Assembly: GCA_958296165.1 (NCBI GenBank)
Contig: OY282447.1
Location: 3,224,001-3,288,000 of the forward strand
Direction: 5' to 3'
Origin: an uncultured Pseudomonadales bacterium
Lineage (GTDB): Bacteria; Pseudomonadota; Gammaproteobacteria; Pseudomonadales; Azotimanducaceae
DNA: 64,000 bases
In this document: piece after piece, positions 26,239-34,989 of the stretch
Layout of the letters: every line of letters starts with the position of its first letter
Position numbering within the stretch: the first letter of the stretch is position 1
The notes under the pieces: generated by a model
What the model was told of the DNA's origin: nothing
Seen by the model: only the letters and a program-made list of their open reading frames with translations
The model's database searches: none
Made by a program: the position numbers and the translations under genes

Positions 26239-27375
26239 CTATTCGTGTACACCCAGCTTGCTCCCAGCCTCCAGAACGAACGTCATCAGCGACGGTATGC
26301 CGGCGCTCCAAGCGAGTGGCGGCATTTGCCCGGGTGGTCGCCAAATGTAGCCCAGGCGATTCAGAGCATCGAGTCCGTGGCGCCGCCGGACTTCGTCCTC
26401 AATGCCGGCTTTCGCGAGCGCGGCGTCTAGCTCATGCTCTTGCGCCGTGGCGTCCATGCGAGCTTGGAAGATACGTGCGACTGCCATGGCCGCAGTGAGC
26501 ACTCCTTCTGCGCGCAGTTCGTCGTAGCGGCTCCGGTAGTAGTCCGTCACCTGGGCGACTACGGTGGGCTGTGCTGAGGCAACGGCGGCGGCATCAATGC
26601 GTGTCGCGCCGGTGGCCGCACGTTGCTTCCACAGCGCATCGCCCCAGAGTTGGATGAAATACGGATAGCGTTGGCTGTGTTCGATTACGGCGTCCAAGGC
26701 ACCCGCGTGGATGCCAACGCCATGCGCTTGCAATGGCGCGGAGAGCGCTGCCCGCGCGGCAGCGTCATCCAGGCGCCCAACGCCCAGCAGGCCCTCGCCC
26801 AGCCGCGACCAGAACGACGCACCCGTCTCTCTCAGGCGATCTAGCAAGCCCGGCGTACCGGCCAGCACGAGCAGAAATGGCGCTTCGGTGCGCACCTGCT
26901 GGCTGACGTTGAGCAGCGTGCCGCCGATCTTGCTGTCCAGCGTGTGCGCTTCGTCTAGCAGCACGGCGAGCGGCCTTCGACGGCAGCGGGCGGTCAACGC
27001 GCCTGTGAGGTTCGTGTGTGCGCCGCCCTCGGCAGAGGCCACGGATGCCACGCCAATCTTGCGTCGCATCCACTTGGCGATGCCCCTTCTCGGTGCCAGC
27101 GCCTCTAGAAGGGCTTGTTGCGTGGGAATGCTCTGCGGCGTTAAGGCCACCGCGTCCACCGATGTGTCCGCGCAAACACCCTTGAACCAATTCAACAGCG
27201 TGGTCTTGCCGTTTCCTCGCGGGCCCAGCAAAACGATATTGTGGGGCGGTGCGGACCCGGCCACCAAGTCCGCTAGGCAGCGCGACAACACCGTCTGTTG
27301 AACATCGCGCCCAGTGAGCGCCGGCGGCAGCGCGCCGGTACCCGGGCGAAAGAGGTATGGCACGACTGTACTCAT
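26239..27375 (-). CDS. STAND/Orc-like AAA ATPase
   Basis: A 378-residue P-loop ATPase. Walker A is 'VLLGPRGNGKTTLLNWF' (about residue 47), Walker B 'RPLAVLLDEAHTLD' (about 135), and a sensor-like 'LVLAGTPGLLDRL' follows. The C-terminal about 120 residues look like a winged-helix region ('YPYFIQLWGDALWKQ', 'YYRSRYDELRAEGVL'). This architecture is common in AAA proteins that act as regulators or as sensor parts of defence systems. It shares orientation with the antitoxin gene and the DUF4143 ATPase gene, but gaps of about 80 bases on each side make a single operon uncertain. Confidence 0.8.
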   Translation of the reverse strand: MSTVVPYLFRPGTGALPPALTGRDVQQTVLSRCLADLVAGSAPPHNIVLLGPRGNGKTTLLNWFKGVCADTSVDAVALTPQSIPTQQALLEALAPRRGIAKWMRRKIGVASVASAEGGAHTNLTGALTARCRRRPLAVLLDEAHTLDSKIGGTLLNVSQQVRTEAPFLLVLAGTPGLLDRLRETGASFWSRLGEGLLGVGRLDDAAARAALSAPLQAHGVGIHAGALDAVIEHSQRYPYFIQLWGDALWKQRAATGATRIDAAAVASAQPTVVAQVTDYYRSRYDELRAEGVLTAAMAVARIFQARMDATAQEHELDAALAKAGIEDEVRRRHGLDALNRLGYIWRPPGQMPPLAWSAGIPSLMTFVLEAGSKLGVHE

Positions 27376-27453
27376 GCAATCAGCATACGCCGTGCTGCAA
27401 GAGACGCCCTGCCGCGGCAGCTGGGCCGCACGGTACCTACCGCTCCACCGCCC

Positions 27454-28629
27454 TCACCTCCCAAACACCGCCGAAATCGTGCCAATTTGCTTCAACGGCA
27501 AGGCGCTGATGTTCTCGGCGAGCGCATACGCAAGGTCGCCGGGGTAGATCACCCAGAGGTGATGCAGGCCCAAGTCTTCAGTCACGATGTGCATGGATTT
27601 GGTGGTGCGTGGGGCGTCCGTACACTTGAACTCGAAGCCCCAGCGCTGGCCATGGCGCAGCAGCAGCAAATCCAGTTCCGCGCCGCGCTGGGTGGCGTAG
27701 AAGTAGGCTTGGCGTTGGCCGTGGGCTAGCAGGGTCTGTTCCAGTGCGAAGCTTTCCCAACTGGCGCCGTAGCGGGGATGCAGCCGCAGTTCCGCCAATT
27801 CTTCAAGGCCCAGCAGGAAATGCAGGATGCCGCTGTCGCGCAGGTACACCTTGGGGGATTTCACGATGCGTTTGCCCACGTTCTCGATCCACGGCGGCAA
27901 CATCCGCACCATGAAGGCGCCGGCCAGCAGGTCGCGATAGCGGTTCGCCTGCCGAGGGCTTACGTCCATGGAACGGGCCAGTTCAGCGGCATTCCAAACC
28001 TGGCCGTGGTAGTGCGCCAGCATGCGCCAGAACCGGCCAAGTGCATCGGGCGGCGCACGGAGTCCAAAGCCTGGTATGTCGCGTTCGAGGAAGGTTCGCG
28101 TGAAGGATTCCATCCAGCGTACCCACGCCGCCGCAGAAGGTGCTAGCCAAGCGCGCGGAAATCCGCCGCGCATCCAGAGGCGGTCCTGGTGCTCCGTTCC
28201 AGTCTCCGCCAGTGCGAAGCCGCCCACGTCTACGAATTGCACGCGACCAGCGAGCGTTTCGGATACGCCTTTGATGAGGTCCCAAGAGGCGCTGCCGAGC
28301 AGAAGATAGACGGCCCGCCGGCTACGGTCGTCGCAGATCGGGCGCAGGGTCTCGAACAGGGCTGGAAGCCTCTGCACTTCGTCGATCACCACCAAGCCTT
28401 CCCGCTCGCGCAACGTGGTTTCCGGCGTCTGCGAGAGTGCTTCGCGCACTGCGGCCACCTCCAAGTCGAAGACGGTTGTGGGCCCCCGCCAGTTGGACGC
28501 TACCTCTTGAGCCAAAGTCGTCTTGCCGACTTGGCGGGCACCCAGCAAGGCGACCACCGGTGCTTCGGAGAGGCCCTGTCGCACCGCATCGAGTAGCTCG
28601 TTTCGGCGAATATATTGTTGTAAATCCAC
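27454..28629 (-). CDS. AAA ATPase with DUF4143 domain
   Basis: A 391-residue protein from a GTG. Walker A 'ALLGARQVGKTTLAQEV' (about residue 28) and Walker B 'GLVVIDEVQRLPALFETL' are those of the AAA_14 family. 'YLLLGSASWDLIKGVSETLAGR' is its sensor segment. The C-terminal DUF4143 carries 'VYLRDSGILHFLLGL' and 'GASWESFALEQ', then 'GAELDLLLLRHGQRWGFEFKC', which has the acidic residue and ExK pattern of a PD-(D/E)XK nuclease fold. These proteins are widespread, of unknown substrate, and often strain-variable. An inverted repeat sits right at the start region. Confidence 0.88.
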   Translation of the reverse strand: MDLQQYIRRNELLDAVRQGLSEAPVVALLGARQVGKTTLAQEVASNWRGPTTVFDLEVAAVREALSQTPETTLREREGLVVIDEVQRLPALFETLRPICDDRSRRAVYLLLGSASWDLIKGVSETLAGRVQFVDVGGFALAETGTEHQDRLWMRGGFPRAWLAPSAAAWVRWMESFTRTFLERDIPGFGLRAPPDALGRFWRMLAHYHGQVWNAAELARSMDVSPRQANRYRDLLAGAFMVRMLPPWIENVGKRIVKSPKVYLRDSGILHFLLGLEELAELRLHPRYGASWESFALEQTLLAHGQRQAYFYATQRGAELDLLLLRHGQRWGFEFKCTDAPRTTKSMHIVTEDLGLHHLWVIYPGDLAYALAENISALPLKQIGTISAVFGR

Positions 28630-28690
28630 CCTTGACAGCCTGATTTACTACAAAAATTAGCTTGAGCGACGTACTACCCGCTTGTCAAGG
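28630..28690. promoter_or_regulatory. Inverted repeat upstream of the DUF4143 ATPase gene
   Basis: CCTTGACA at 28630-28637 and its exact complement TGTCAAGG at 28683-28690 flank about 45 AT-rich bases ahead of the minus-strand start. It could be a split operator. An 8-bp repeat at this distance may also be chance. Confidence 0.3.
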
Positions 28691-28788
28691 TATGGTGGCT
28701 TTCTCTGCAAAGGGGCTGAAAGCAGCACTGACGTCACACCATCCGTGCGTGTTCACGGGCGATCAGGAGGTCCGGCCGCCGCGGCGAG

Positions 28789-29916
28789 TCACGCCCTCTT
28801 CTTCAGATACTTGGCCTCTCTACGGGCGATGGCAAAGGCGTTCTTGCCGCTTTTGTTCGGAATCAACGGATCCGCACCCACTTCAAGCAGCGTTTCGGCC
28901 GCCACTACACGCCCCTCGTAGGTGGCACGATGCAGCGGCGTGCGGCCTTTCTTGTCCTGGGCGTTGAGATCGGCACCGTACTTGGCGAGCAGGCGGATCA
29001 CGTCCGCTTGTGGCATCTCGCCCTCGCCGATGGCGGCGGCGGGTCCCGTCTCGGCGGCCAAATGCAGTGGCACACGAGCCACCTTGTTGCGGGCGTTTAC
29101 GTCCGCGCCTTGTTCGAGCAATTGCGTGAGGCAACGCATGGCGCACGCCCGCGCCGCCCAATGCAGCGGCGTCATGCCGTATTGCTCTGGGGCGTTCACG
29201 ATGCTTGGGTCCGCGTCGATGAGCGTTTGCAAGCGCTCCACATCGTCCAAGCCGCAAACCGCGTACACATCGTAGGGTGCGCCGTCGTCGATGAGAATGC
29301 GGGCCACCTCCAATTGGCCACGGCGCTGGCCGCCACAGTTCGGCCCAACGTAGGGCGCCACGGCTTGGTGCAGCGAAGTCCCGCCACGCTCGCCGTTGCC
29401 TTTGATGTGCAAAGCGTGATCGGCACTCGCGCCGTAGCGAATCAGCAGCTTGGCGACGTCTGGGTAGCCGCCCCAAGCCGCCCAGTACATGAACGGTATG
29501 TCGTTTGGCCAGCCGGTGTGAGGTCTTTCGGAGACGCCAGTGGCGTCCGCAGCGCCGGATTCGAACACCGCTTGCAGGGTGTCTAAAGAGCCCGCCCAGG
29601 CAGCCTCGTGCAGCACGTTGTAGCTCGTCTCGTCGATGTCGAGCGGCACGCCGTTGGCGAGCAACAGCCGCACGGCAGGCCCGCAGCCACGCATGCCGAT
29701 AGCGACCTTGAGCAGGCGCGGGCCAATCCGCTCCAGCACATTCGGATGCTCCGTAAGCAAGGCCGCCATGTGCGCTGCGTCTGGCTCGCCATCATTATGT
29801 TTCGGCGCGGCGCCGAGCGCAGCCCGAACGAATGCCTTCTCAGCGTCGCTTAGTGCTGGCGCCTCCTCGTTGCGCACAAACCAGTTGTTCTGGAAATGGA
29901 GTAGTGCGGCGTCCAT
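28789..29916 (-). CDS. Ankyrin-repeat protein, copy 1
   Basis: A 375-residue soluble protein with no signal peptide. A unique about 90-residue N-terminus ('ALLHFQNNWFVRNEE') is followed by about seven ankyrin repeats, for example 'YGMTPLHWAARACAMRCLTQLLEQGADVNARN' split over two helices, ending 'GADPLIPNKSGKNAFAIARREAKYLKKRA'. It is a close paralogue of the gene at 36061-37191: both proteins share length, N-terminus and repeat order, at about 80 % identity by eye. Ankyrin proteins bind other proteins, and in host-associated bacteria they are often effectors, but nothing here shows export. Upstream lies the broken hydrolase gene. Confidence 0.85.
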   Translation of the reverse strand: MDAALLHFQNNWFVRNEEAPALSDAEKAFVRAALGAAPKHNDGEPDAAHMAALLTEHPNVLERIGPRLLKVAIGMRGCGPAVRLLLANGVPLDIDETSYNVLHEAAWAGSLDTLQAVFESGAADATGVSERPHTGWPNDIPFMYWAAWGGYPDVAKLLIRYGASADHALHIKGNGERGGTSLHQAVAPYVGPNCGGQRRGQLEVARILIDDGAPYDVYAVCGLDDVERLQTLIDADPSIVNAPEQYGMTPLHWAARACAMRCLTQLLEQGADVNARNKVARVPLHLAAETGPAAAIGEGEMPQADVIRLLAKYGADLNAQDKKGRTPLHRATYEGRVVAAETLLEVGADPLIPNKSGKNAFAIARREAKYLKKRA

Positions 29917-30016
29917 TCAGCCCTCCCGCCCGCAGGGGCGGCCGAAAGTGTGCCGGCGAAAGTAGTAGAGATGCAGCTTCCGGTCAAGCGCGGAACGTAC
30001 GACGAATCGAACTCGG

Positions 30017-30816
30017 TTACATGTACTTTTGCAAAAAGAGAATAGTTCGATCAAACGCCTCCTCAACGGACCTGTCGAAGTCGTACACGAATGCATGGCC
30101 CCAGTTTTCGTCCGAAAGAAGCTCATTCGGCACGCCATGGCTAGTCAGCGCTCGTTGCAGACGAAGCGACTGTTCGAAGGACACATCGGTGTCGCGTCGA
30201 CCGTGCAGCAGCATGGTGGGCGGGTACGCCGACGATATGTTGAATAGAGGTTCGTATTCCCGTAGCCATTCGAGGTCGTCCGATGCCCCGCCGCTGATCT
30301 CGCGCAGCCAAGTGCCGCTTTGGCGCAAGAACAGGTAGAACAGTCCCCGACCCGTGTACCGTTGCATCGAGTCAAACGGGCCGCTCTGTGAAACGGTGAC
30401 TCCACGACCGTGTTGTAGAGAACGGCGAGCACTCTCCTCTTCAGCGAGTTCATGCGACGAGACATAGTGTTGCGAAGGCTTGGAGAACTCGTCCACGCTC
30501 AGCCGACCGAAATGCGGTCGCAGTCGATTCCGGCCTCGGCACCGTGCTGCAAGAGCCACGCCCACGCATCTTTAATGTCTTCGACGATTTCCGGCAACTT
30601 GCTCTCTGGCGCAAGTCGGTAATCGATCGATACAACGTGAAACCCCGCCTCGTTGAGTTTGCGCACATGGATGGGAAGGAGCTGTCTGCGGCTCCCCATG
30701 ACCAGCCCGCCGCCGTGGATAAACACGACGGCTGGTAGTGGGCGGTCACTAATCGCGCCGTGGAAGTCTATTCCGATCTCATGGCCGTCAATGCGCTTGT
30801 ATGCATACGTTTCCAC
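30017..30816 (-). pseudogene. Alpha/beta-hydrolase (acetyl-esterase type), frameshifted
   Basis: The 5' half (30499-30816) reads 'PAVVFIHGGGLVMGSRRQL', the HGGG oxyanion motif, through 'VVSIDYRLAPESKLPEIVEDI' and stops just after 'DCDRISVG', where the GxSxG nucleophile should be. The rest lies in another frame and ends 'PPTMLLHGRRDTDVSFEQSLRLQ' and 'NWGHAFVYDFD', the Asp and His of the triad. At least one frameshift therefore falls at the active-site serine, and more decay may lie between. The family is the HSL/BD-FAE-like esterases. Confidence 0.75.
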
Positions 30817-30840
30817 AATCGCTAATCCCCTTCCACTTGC

Positions 30841-32433
30841 CTAGAGCGTCCAGACCGTCACTTTCCCTGCGGCGGCCCTTATCGAGCCCTCGGCACCGTC
30901 GCGGCCTTCGTTGCGCCGGTCGAACACTACCAGGTGCCCTTCCTGCGCTCTGCACTGCGCCATGTAGCCCAGCGTCTGCTCCACGCCGCTTTCTATGACG
31001 CTTTTCATACTTTTGCGGTCGGTGTCGCGCAGCGCTTTGCACTCGATCACGAAGCGCTCCCAAGTGTCCGAGGGCTGGCCGGCTTCGCGGGGCCACATCA
31101 CCAGCAAATCCGTCGCGCCACGGCCCAGCCCGTATTCGCGCTCGATGCGTCCGCCGCCGTTTACCACGCGTTGCAAGTACGCTTGCAGGATCAATTGCGT
31201 GCCGGCCTCGCTGTAATCCTTGAAGCGCGTTAGCCAGTGTTCCGCATGCTCTCCATAGAACGTGTGGAAGGCGGCCAGCAGCTTGTGCAGGTCTAGGCTG
31301 CCGGCATCGTCCACGTACCAAGCGATGTTCTGGTCCAAGCTATCCTGCAGAACATACGCCAGTTCGCGTGGAATCACCTCGCGGTAGATCGGGTTCGCCA
31401 CGCGGGTGGGCGGGTTCGGCGCCACCAAGCCCAAATCGCGGACGTATTCCAGGTCGCGCAGATGGTGGCCGGCGTTGCCGCCGCTCAGGATCGGTTCGAT
31501 CACGCGCCGCACGCGATCCTCCTCCAGCTTGTGCGCTAGCTGGTCCAAATGCGTACGGCGCGAGAGGATCAGCGCTTCCCGCGCCGCGTGGATGTCGTCC
31601 GCATCGATTTCTCGCGTCCGGTCGCGCCCACCTGGATTGTCGAAACACGCGCCAGCGCACAGCGCGTTCACCAGCCACGGCTGGCCTTGGGTCTGCTCCC
31701 ACACCGTTTCCTTCGCGGTGCGCGAAAAGCGCTGGCCGGTTTCCTTCGTGTGCTGCTGCAGCAGTGCCGACGTTTCGGCCTTGGTGAAGTCGCCCAGCCG
31801 CAGCGATTTCGCCGCCACGTTGAACGGGCTGCCGCCGGCGATCACTTCGCCGGAACTGGAACGGATCCGGTAGTCGCGGATGTCGCGGACGCCGCACAGC
31901 ACCACGCTCTGCGGAAAGGCGTTCGGGCGTTCTGGGTAGCCGGCGCGCAGTTGGCGCAGCACGGAAAGCAGCGTGTCGCCCACTAGCGAATCGATCTCGT
32001 CCACCAGCAGCACCAAGGGCGTGGGATTCGCCAAGCACCAGTCCACCAGCAGGTCTTTCATGGCGTCGTCCGGCCCAGACCGTGCCAACACGTCGGACCA
32101 AACGCGGCGCGGATAATCGTCGCCCGACAATCGCGCACTGCTCGCCAGACTGCTCAGAATCGAGCGCATGCCCCGCGCCGTGTCGTCGCGCGCCACTTGG
32201 CCGACTTCGACGTTCACGTACACGCATCGGAAGTCGCCCGCCTCGCCGGCGTTCAGCAAGTCGCGCAATGCGAGCAATGCCGAGGTCTTGCCGGTTTGCC
32301 GCGGCGCATGCAGCACGAAGTAGCTCTTCTCGCGTATGAGATCCAGAAATCCAGCCACGTCCGCACGCTGCAACGGCTCGATGGCGTAGTGTTCGTGCTG
32401 GCGAACCGGCCCGGCGGTGTTGAAACGGCGCAT
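30841..32433 (-). CDS. AAA-like ATPase, probably with C-terminal nuclease domain
   Basis: About 530 residues from the ATG at 32433; earlier in-frame codons look random. N-terminal 'YFVLHAPRQTGKTSALLAL' is Walker A and 'TPLVLLVDEIDSLVGD' is Walker B. A winged-helix-like middle follows, then 'GRIEREYGLGRGATDLLVMW' and 'WERFVIECKALRD', where Asp and ExK fit a PD-(D/E)XK nuclease. The layout resembles the DUF4143 ATPase at 27454 and the DUF1703 protein at 53098, though the sequences differ. It starts 107 bases from the divergent PhyH gene, leaving a shared promoter region. Confidence 0.83.
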   Translation of the reverse strand: MRRFNTAGPVRQHEHYAIEPLQRADVAGFLDLIREKSYFVLHAPRQTGKTSALLALRDLLNAGEAGDFRCVYVNVEVGQVARDDTARGMRSILSSLASSARLSGDDYPRRVWSDVLARSGPDDAMKDLLVDWCLANPTPLVLLVDEIDSLVGDTLLSVLRQLRAGYPERPNAFPQSVVLCGVRDIRDYRIRSSSGEVIAGGSPFNVAAKSLRLGDFTKAETSALLQQHTKETGQRFSRTAKETVWEQTQGQPWLVNALCAGACFDNPGGRDRTREIDADDIHAAREALILSRRTHLDQLAHKLEEDRVRRVIEPILSGGNAGHHLRDLEYVRDLGLVAPNPPTRVANPIYREVIPRELAYVLQDSLDQNIAWYVDDAGSLDLHKLLAAFHTFYGEHAEHWLTRFKDYSEAGTQLILQAYLQRVVNGGGRIEREYGLGRGATDLLVMWPREAGQPSDTWERFVIECKALRDTDRKSMKSVIESGVEQTLGYMAQCRAQEGHLVVFDRRNEGRDGAEGSIRAAAGKVTVWTL

Positions 32434-32540
32434 GGGCGCATTATGGCACCTGGCGGCCAGCATCTCGGCTCGGTAGCCGGGCAGCCTCGCTCGCTGCCAA
32501 GGCGTATACTCGCGCACCGTGTGACCTTCAGAGACGACGC

Positions 32541-33818
32541 ATGGCCGAGACGCCTGCGGTGGCGGAGCGCACGGGAAGGCGCCCGGCAACGCCGCCCCAC
32601 GAGACCATTACCCGCATTGAACAACCAGACCGCCACTACACCCTGCTAACTGCCCCCGACGGCCGCTATCTCGGCGTCGCGGAAGATGGCGCCACCGCGG
32701 TGTTCAGCCATGTAGACGATAGCGCGATCTGGAGCGCTGGACCGAACGGCTATCGCCATGTCGCCACCGGCGCTGTTCTTGATGTAGTCGGCAGCGCTAG
32801 CGAAGGCTGCCAACTGCGCAGAGCCAGCGATGGCGAGCAGGCCGCCCTGGCGGCGGACGGCACGCCTGCCGCCAATGGCGCCGCGGCAACGTTCACGCCC
32901 AACCACGGCCCGGCCGAAATGCCATCGGAATCCCTCCGCCAGTTCCGCGCCCAGGGCTGGGTGTGTCTGGCGGCCATCCTCTCGCCGGAAACCATCGACG
33001 GCTTGGAGCAGGTGGCCTGTACCGGCCCCTACTCGGATCGACAGATGGATTGGCGCACGCCCGGCATGGCGCAGCACCCGGCCGTGGCTCGCACGGCGGC
33101 GGAGCCGGTGTCGCTGTGGCTGATCCGAAAGTACCTGCAAACCGAAGAGATCCGCTTGGCGCACACGCCCGGCATGGCAGTGCTCGGCAAAGACGACGGC
33201 GAGCGCGACGTGCAGGGCTGGCACTCGGACTTTCCCTATCTCTGGGGCATCACCAGAACGGTCGCCGGTGGCCGGGTGCCCGTAGACCCAACGGCCAGCC
33301 TTTCGCTCTCCGTACAGCGCAACGTGTGCGTCTCGGAGTTCACGCGCAACGGCGGCGCCACCATCTTCAAGCTCGGCTCCCACGCCCGCAATTCCGGGCC
33401 GCCCGAGGATTGGGGCACCGGCTCGGCCTACTCGAAGAAGGGCTATCGCAAGCAACACGGCCTTCCGTATGGCGGGCCGGAAGCGGACGTGATCGAGGCC
33501 CCGGCGGGCAGCATCATCCTGTACGACTCGCGCACCTGGCACCGCGCGGGCGTCAACCGCACCGAGACGCGCCGCGCCGCCATGCTGCAGGCGATGGTGC
33601 CCATGTACATCATGCCGTTCAGCGACACAAGCGGCCCTTACAGGACGTTCCTCAAGAGCGAAGCGAGCGGTCACTTAACGGCGCTGGAGTTGCGCGAGAT
33701 CGAGGCGCTGATGGTGCATCGCATCGTCGGCCCGGGCGGTTCGTGGGCGATCACGGTGGATCAGGAACTCACCGAACAAACGCGCCGCAACGGCGAACAG
33801 GCCGCCGGCAGCTACTAG
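32541..33818 (+). CDS. PhyH-family dioxygenase with N-terminal beta-trefoil-like domain
   Basis: A 425-residue protein. Residues about 25-115 look like a beta-trefoil or fascin-like domain ('HYTLLTAPDGRYLGVAEDGA', 'HVATGAVLDVVGSAS'). Residues about 125-420 are a phytanoyl-CoA dioxygenase-like domain: 'LRQFRAQGWVCLAAILSPETI', the HxD in 'VQGWHSDFPYLWG', and the distal His in 'YDSRTWHRAGVNRTETRRAAML' with the oxoglutarate-binding Arg. It is therefore an Fe(II)/2OG oxygenase of unknown substrate with a possible carbohydrate- or lipid-binding front domain. It precedes an epimerase and a flavin oxidoreductase on the same strand, with gaps of about 45-50 bases, so the three may be one transcript. 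Confidence 0.8.
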   Translation: MAETPAVAERTGRRPATPPHETITRIEQPDRHYTLLTAPDGRYLGVAEDGATAVFSHVDDSAIWSAGPNGYRHVATGAVLDVVGSASEGCQLRRASDGEQAALAADGTPAANGAAATFTPNHGPAEMPSESLRQFRAQGWVCLAAILSPETIDGLEQVACTGPYSDRQMDWRTPGMAQHPAVARTAAEPVSLWLIRKYLQTEEIRLAHTPGMAVLGKDDGERDVQGWHSDFPYLWGITRTVAGGRVPVDPTASLSLSVQRNVCVSEFTRNGGATIFKLGSHARNSGPPEDWGTGSAYSKKGYRKQHGLPYGGPEADVIEAPAGSIILYDSRTWHRAGVNRTETRRAAMLQAMVPMYIMPFSDTSGPYRTFLKSEASGHLTALELREIEALMVHRIVGPGGSWAITVDQELTEQTRRNGEQAAGSY

Positions 33819-33863
33819 CAACTACTAGACACTAGAACAATCGAAGCAAAGCAAGGAGACATC

Positions 33864-34940
33864 ATGGCGAAAGCGGTATCCCCGGCGGACGGCCCCATCG
33901 CGGTCACTGGCGCCAGCGGCTACATCGGCTCTTGGATCGTGCGCGATTGCGTTGAACAGGGCTACCGCGTGCGCGCCTGCGTACGCGACGCGAGCCGCCC
34001 GGAAAAGGTCGACCACCTGCTCGCCCTGAACGATGCCAGCCTGCGCGGCCATGTGGAACTGGCGCAAGGCGACATCTTCCAGCGCGGCAGCTACGACGCT
34101 GCGTTCGATGGCTGCTGCGCCGTCATCCACGCCGGCGCCGCGGTCGGCTACAACCGTGAAACGCCGCAACAGGTGTACGACGGCTGCTTCACCGAGGTGG
34201 AGCATGTGCTGGAATCGGCGCGCAAGAGCGGCACGATGCGGCGCTTCGTGTTCACCAGTTCGTTCGCCGCCGTTGGGCACCCGCGCCCGGAGGGCTACGT
34301 GTTCACCGAGAAGGACTGGTGCGGCGACAACATCGACGCCTACCGGGGCCGCTGGAGCGAAGACCGCATTCCCGAAAACCGCGACTTGGCCTACGCCATG
34401 GCCAAGGCCAACGCCGAACGCATGCTCTACAAGGCCGCCGAAGAAGACGGCAGCTTCGACGCCATGGCCATCCTGCCGCTGCATGTGATCGGCCCTCTGA
34501 TGTGCATGAACCACGACCAAGGCTGGAGCTGGCAGAACTGCATTCGCTACATGCTGCAAGGCAAGCCGTACAAGAAGTCGCGCGGCGGGCGGATGCTGTG
34601 GAACAACGTGGACGTGCGGGATACGGCGCGGGCGCATCGTCTGTGTGCCGAAAGCGCCGTGGCCAAGAACGGTTCGCGCTACGTGCTTTCCGCTGCCGAT
34701 CGCTCTGGGGAATTGTTCACGTGGCAGCTGCAAGCCAAACTCAAGGAGCTGTTTCCGGCCGTTGGCGAAGTCGGCGGTGAAGAAATGGAGGATGGCGCGC
34801 CGGCGCAGCACACTTACGATTCACCGCGTTCCTATTGTCTGCTTGCCAAGCAGGAACTTGGCCTCGCCACCTACTCCATCGACGAGACGCTGAGAGCCAC
34901 GGGCGATTCGTATTTCGCGCTGGGGATACTGCCGGCGTAG
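33864..34940 (+). CDS. NAD-dependent epimerase/dehydratase (extended SDR)
   Basis: A 358-residue protein with a strong AAGGAG site before its ATG. Rossmann motif 'VTGASGYIGSWIVRDCVEQGY' at the N-terminus, 'VIHAGAAVGYN' mid-domain, catalytic Ser in 'FVFTSSFAAVGHP', and 'DLAYAMAKANAERML' where the usual YxxxK tyrosine is in 'LAYAMAK'. The pattern is closest to dihydroflavonol-reductase-like members. These reduce or dehydrate sugar and polyketide-like substrates. The gene lies between a dioxygenase and a flavin enzyme, which suggests a small oxidative pathway. Confidence 0.85.
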   Translation: MAKAVSPADGPIAVTGASGYIGSWIVRDCVEQGYRVRACVRDASRPEKVDHLLALNDASLRGHVELAQGDIFQRGSYDAAFDGCCAVIHAGAAVGYNRETPQQVYDGCFTEVEHVLESARKSGTMRRFVFTSSFAAVGHPRPEGYVFTEKDWCGDNIDAYRGRWSEDRIPENRDLAYAMAKANAERMLYKAAEEDGSFDAMAILPLHVIGPLMCMNHDQGWSWQNCIRYMLQGKPYKKSRGGRMLWNNVDVRDTARAHRLCAESAVAKNGSRYVLSAADRSGELFTWQLQAKLKELFPAVGEVGGEEMEDGAPAQHTYDSPRSYCLLAKQELGLATYSIDETLRATGDSYFALGILPA

Positions 34941-34989
34941 TGCCTGGGCGGATGCAAGCTGCGTTCAGCCAGTAAGTCGAAGCAACAGG

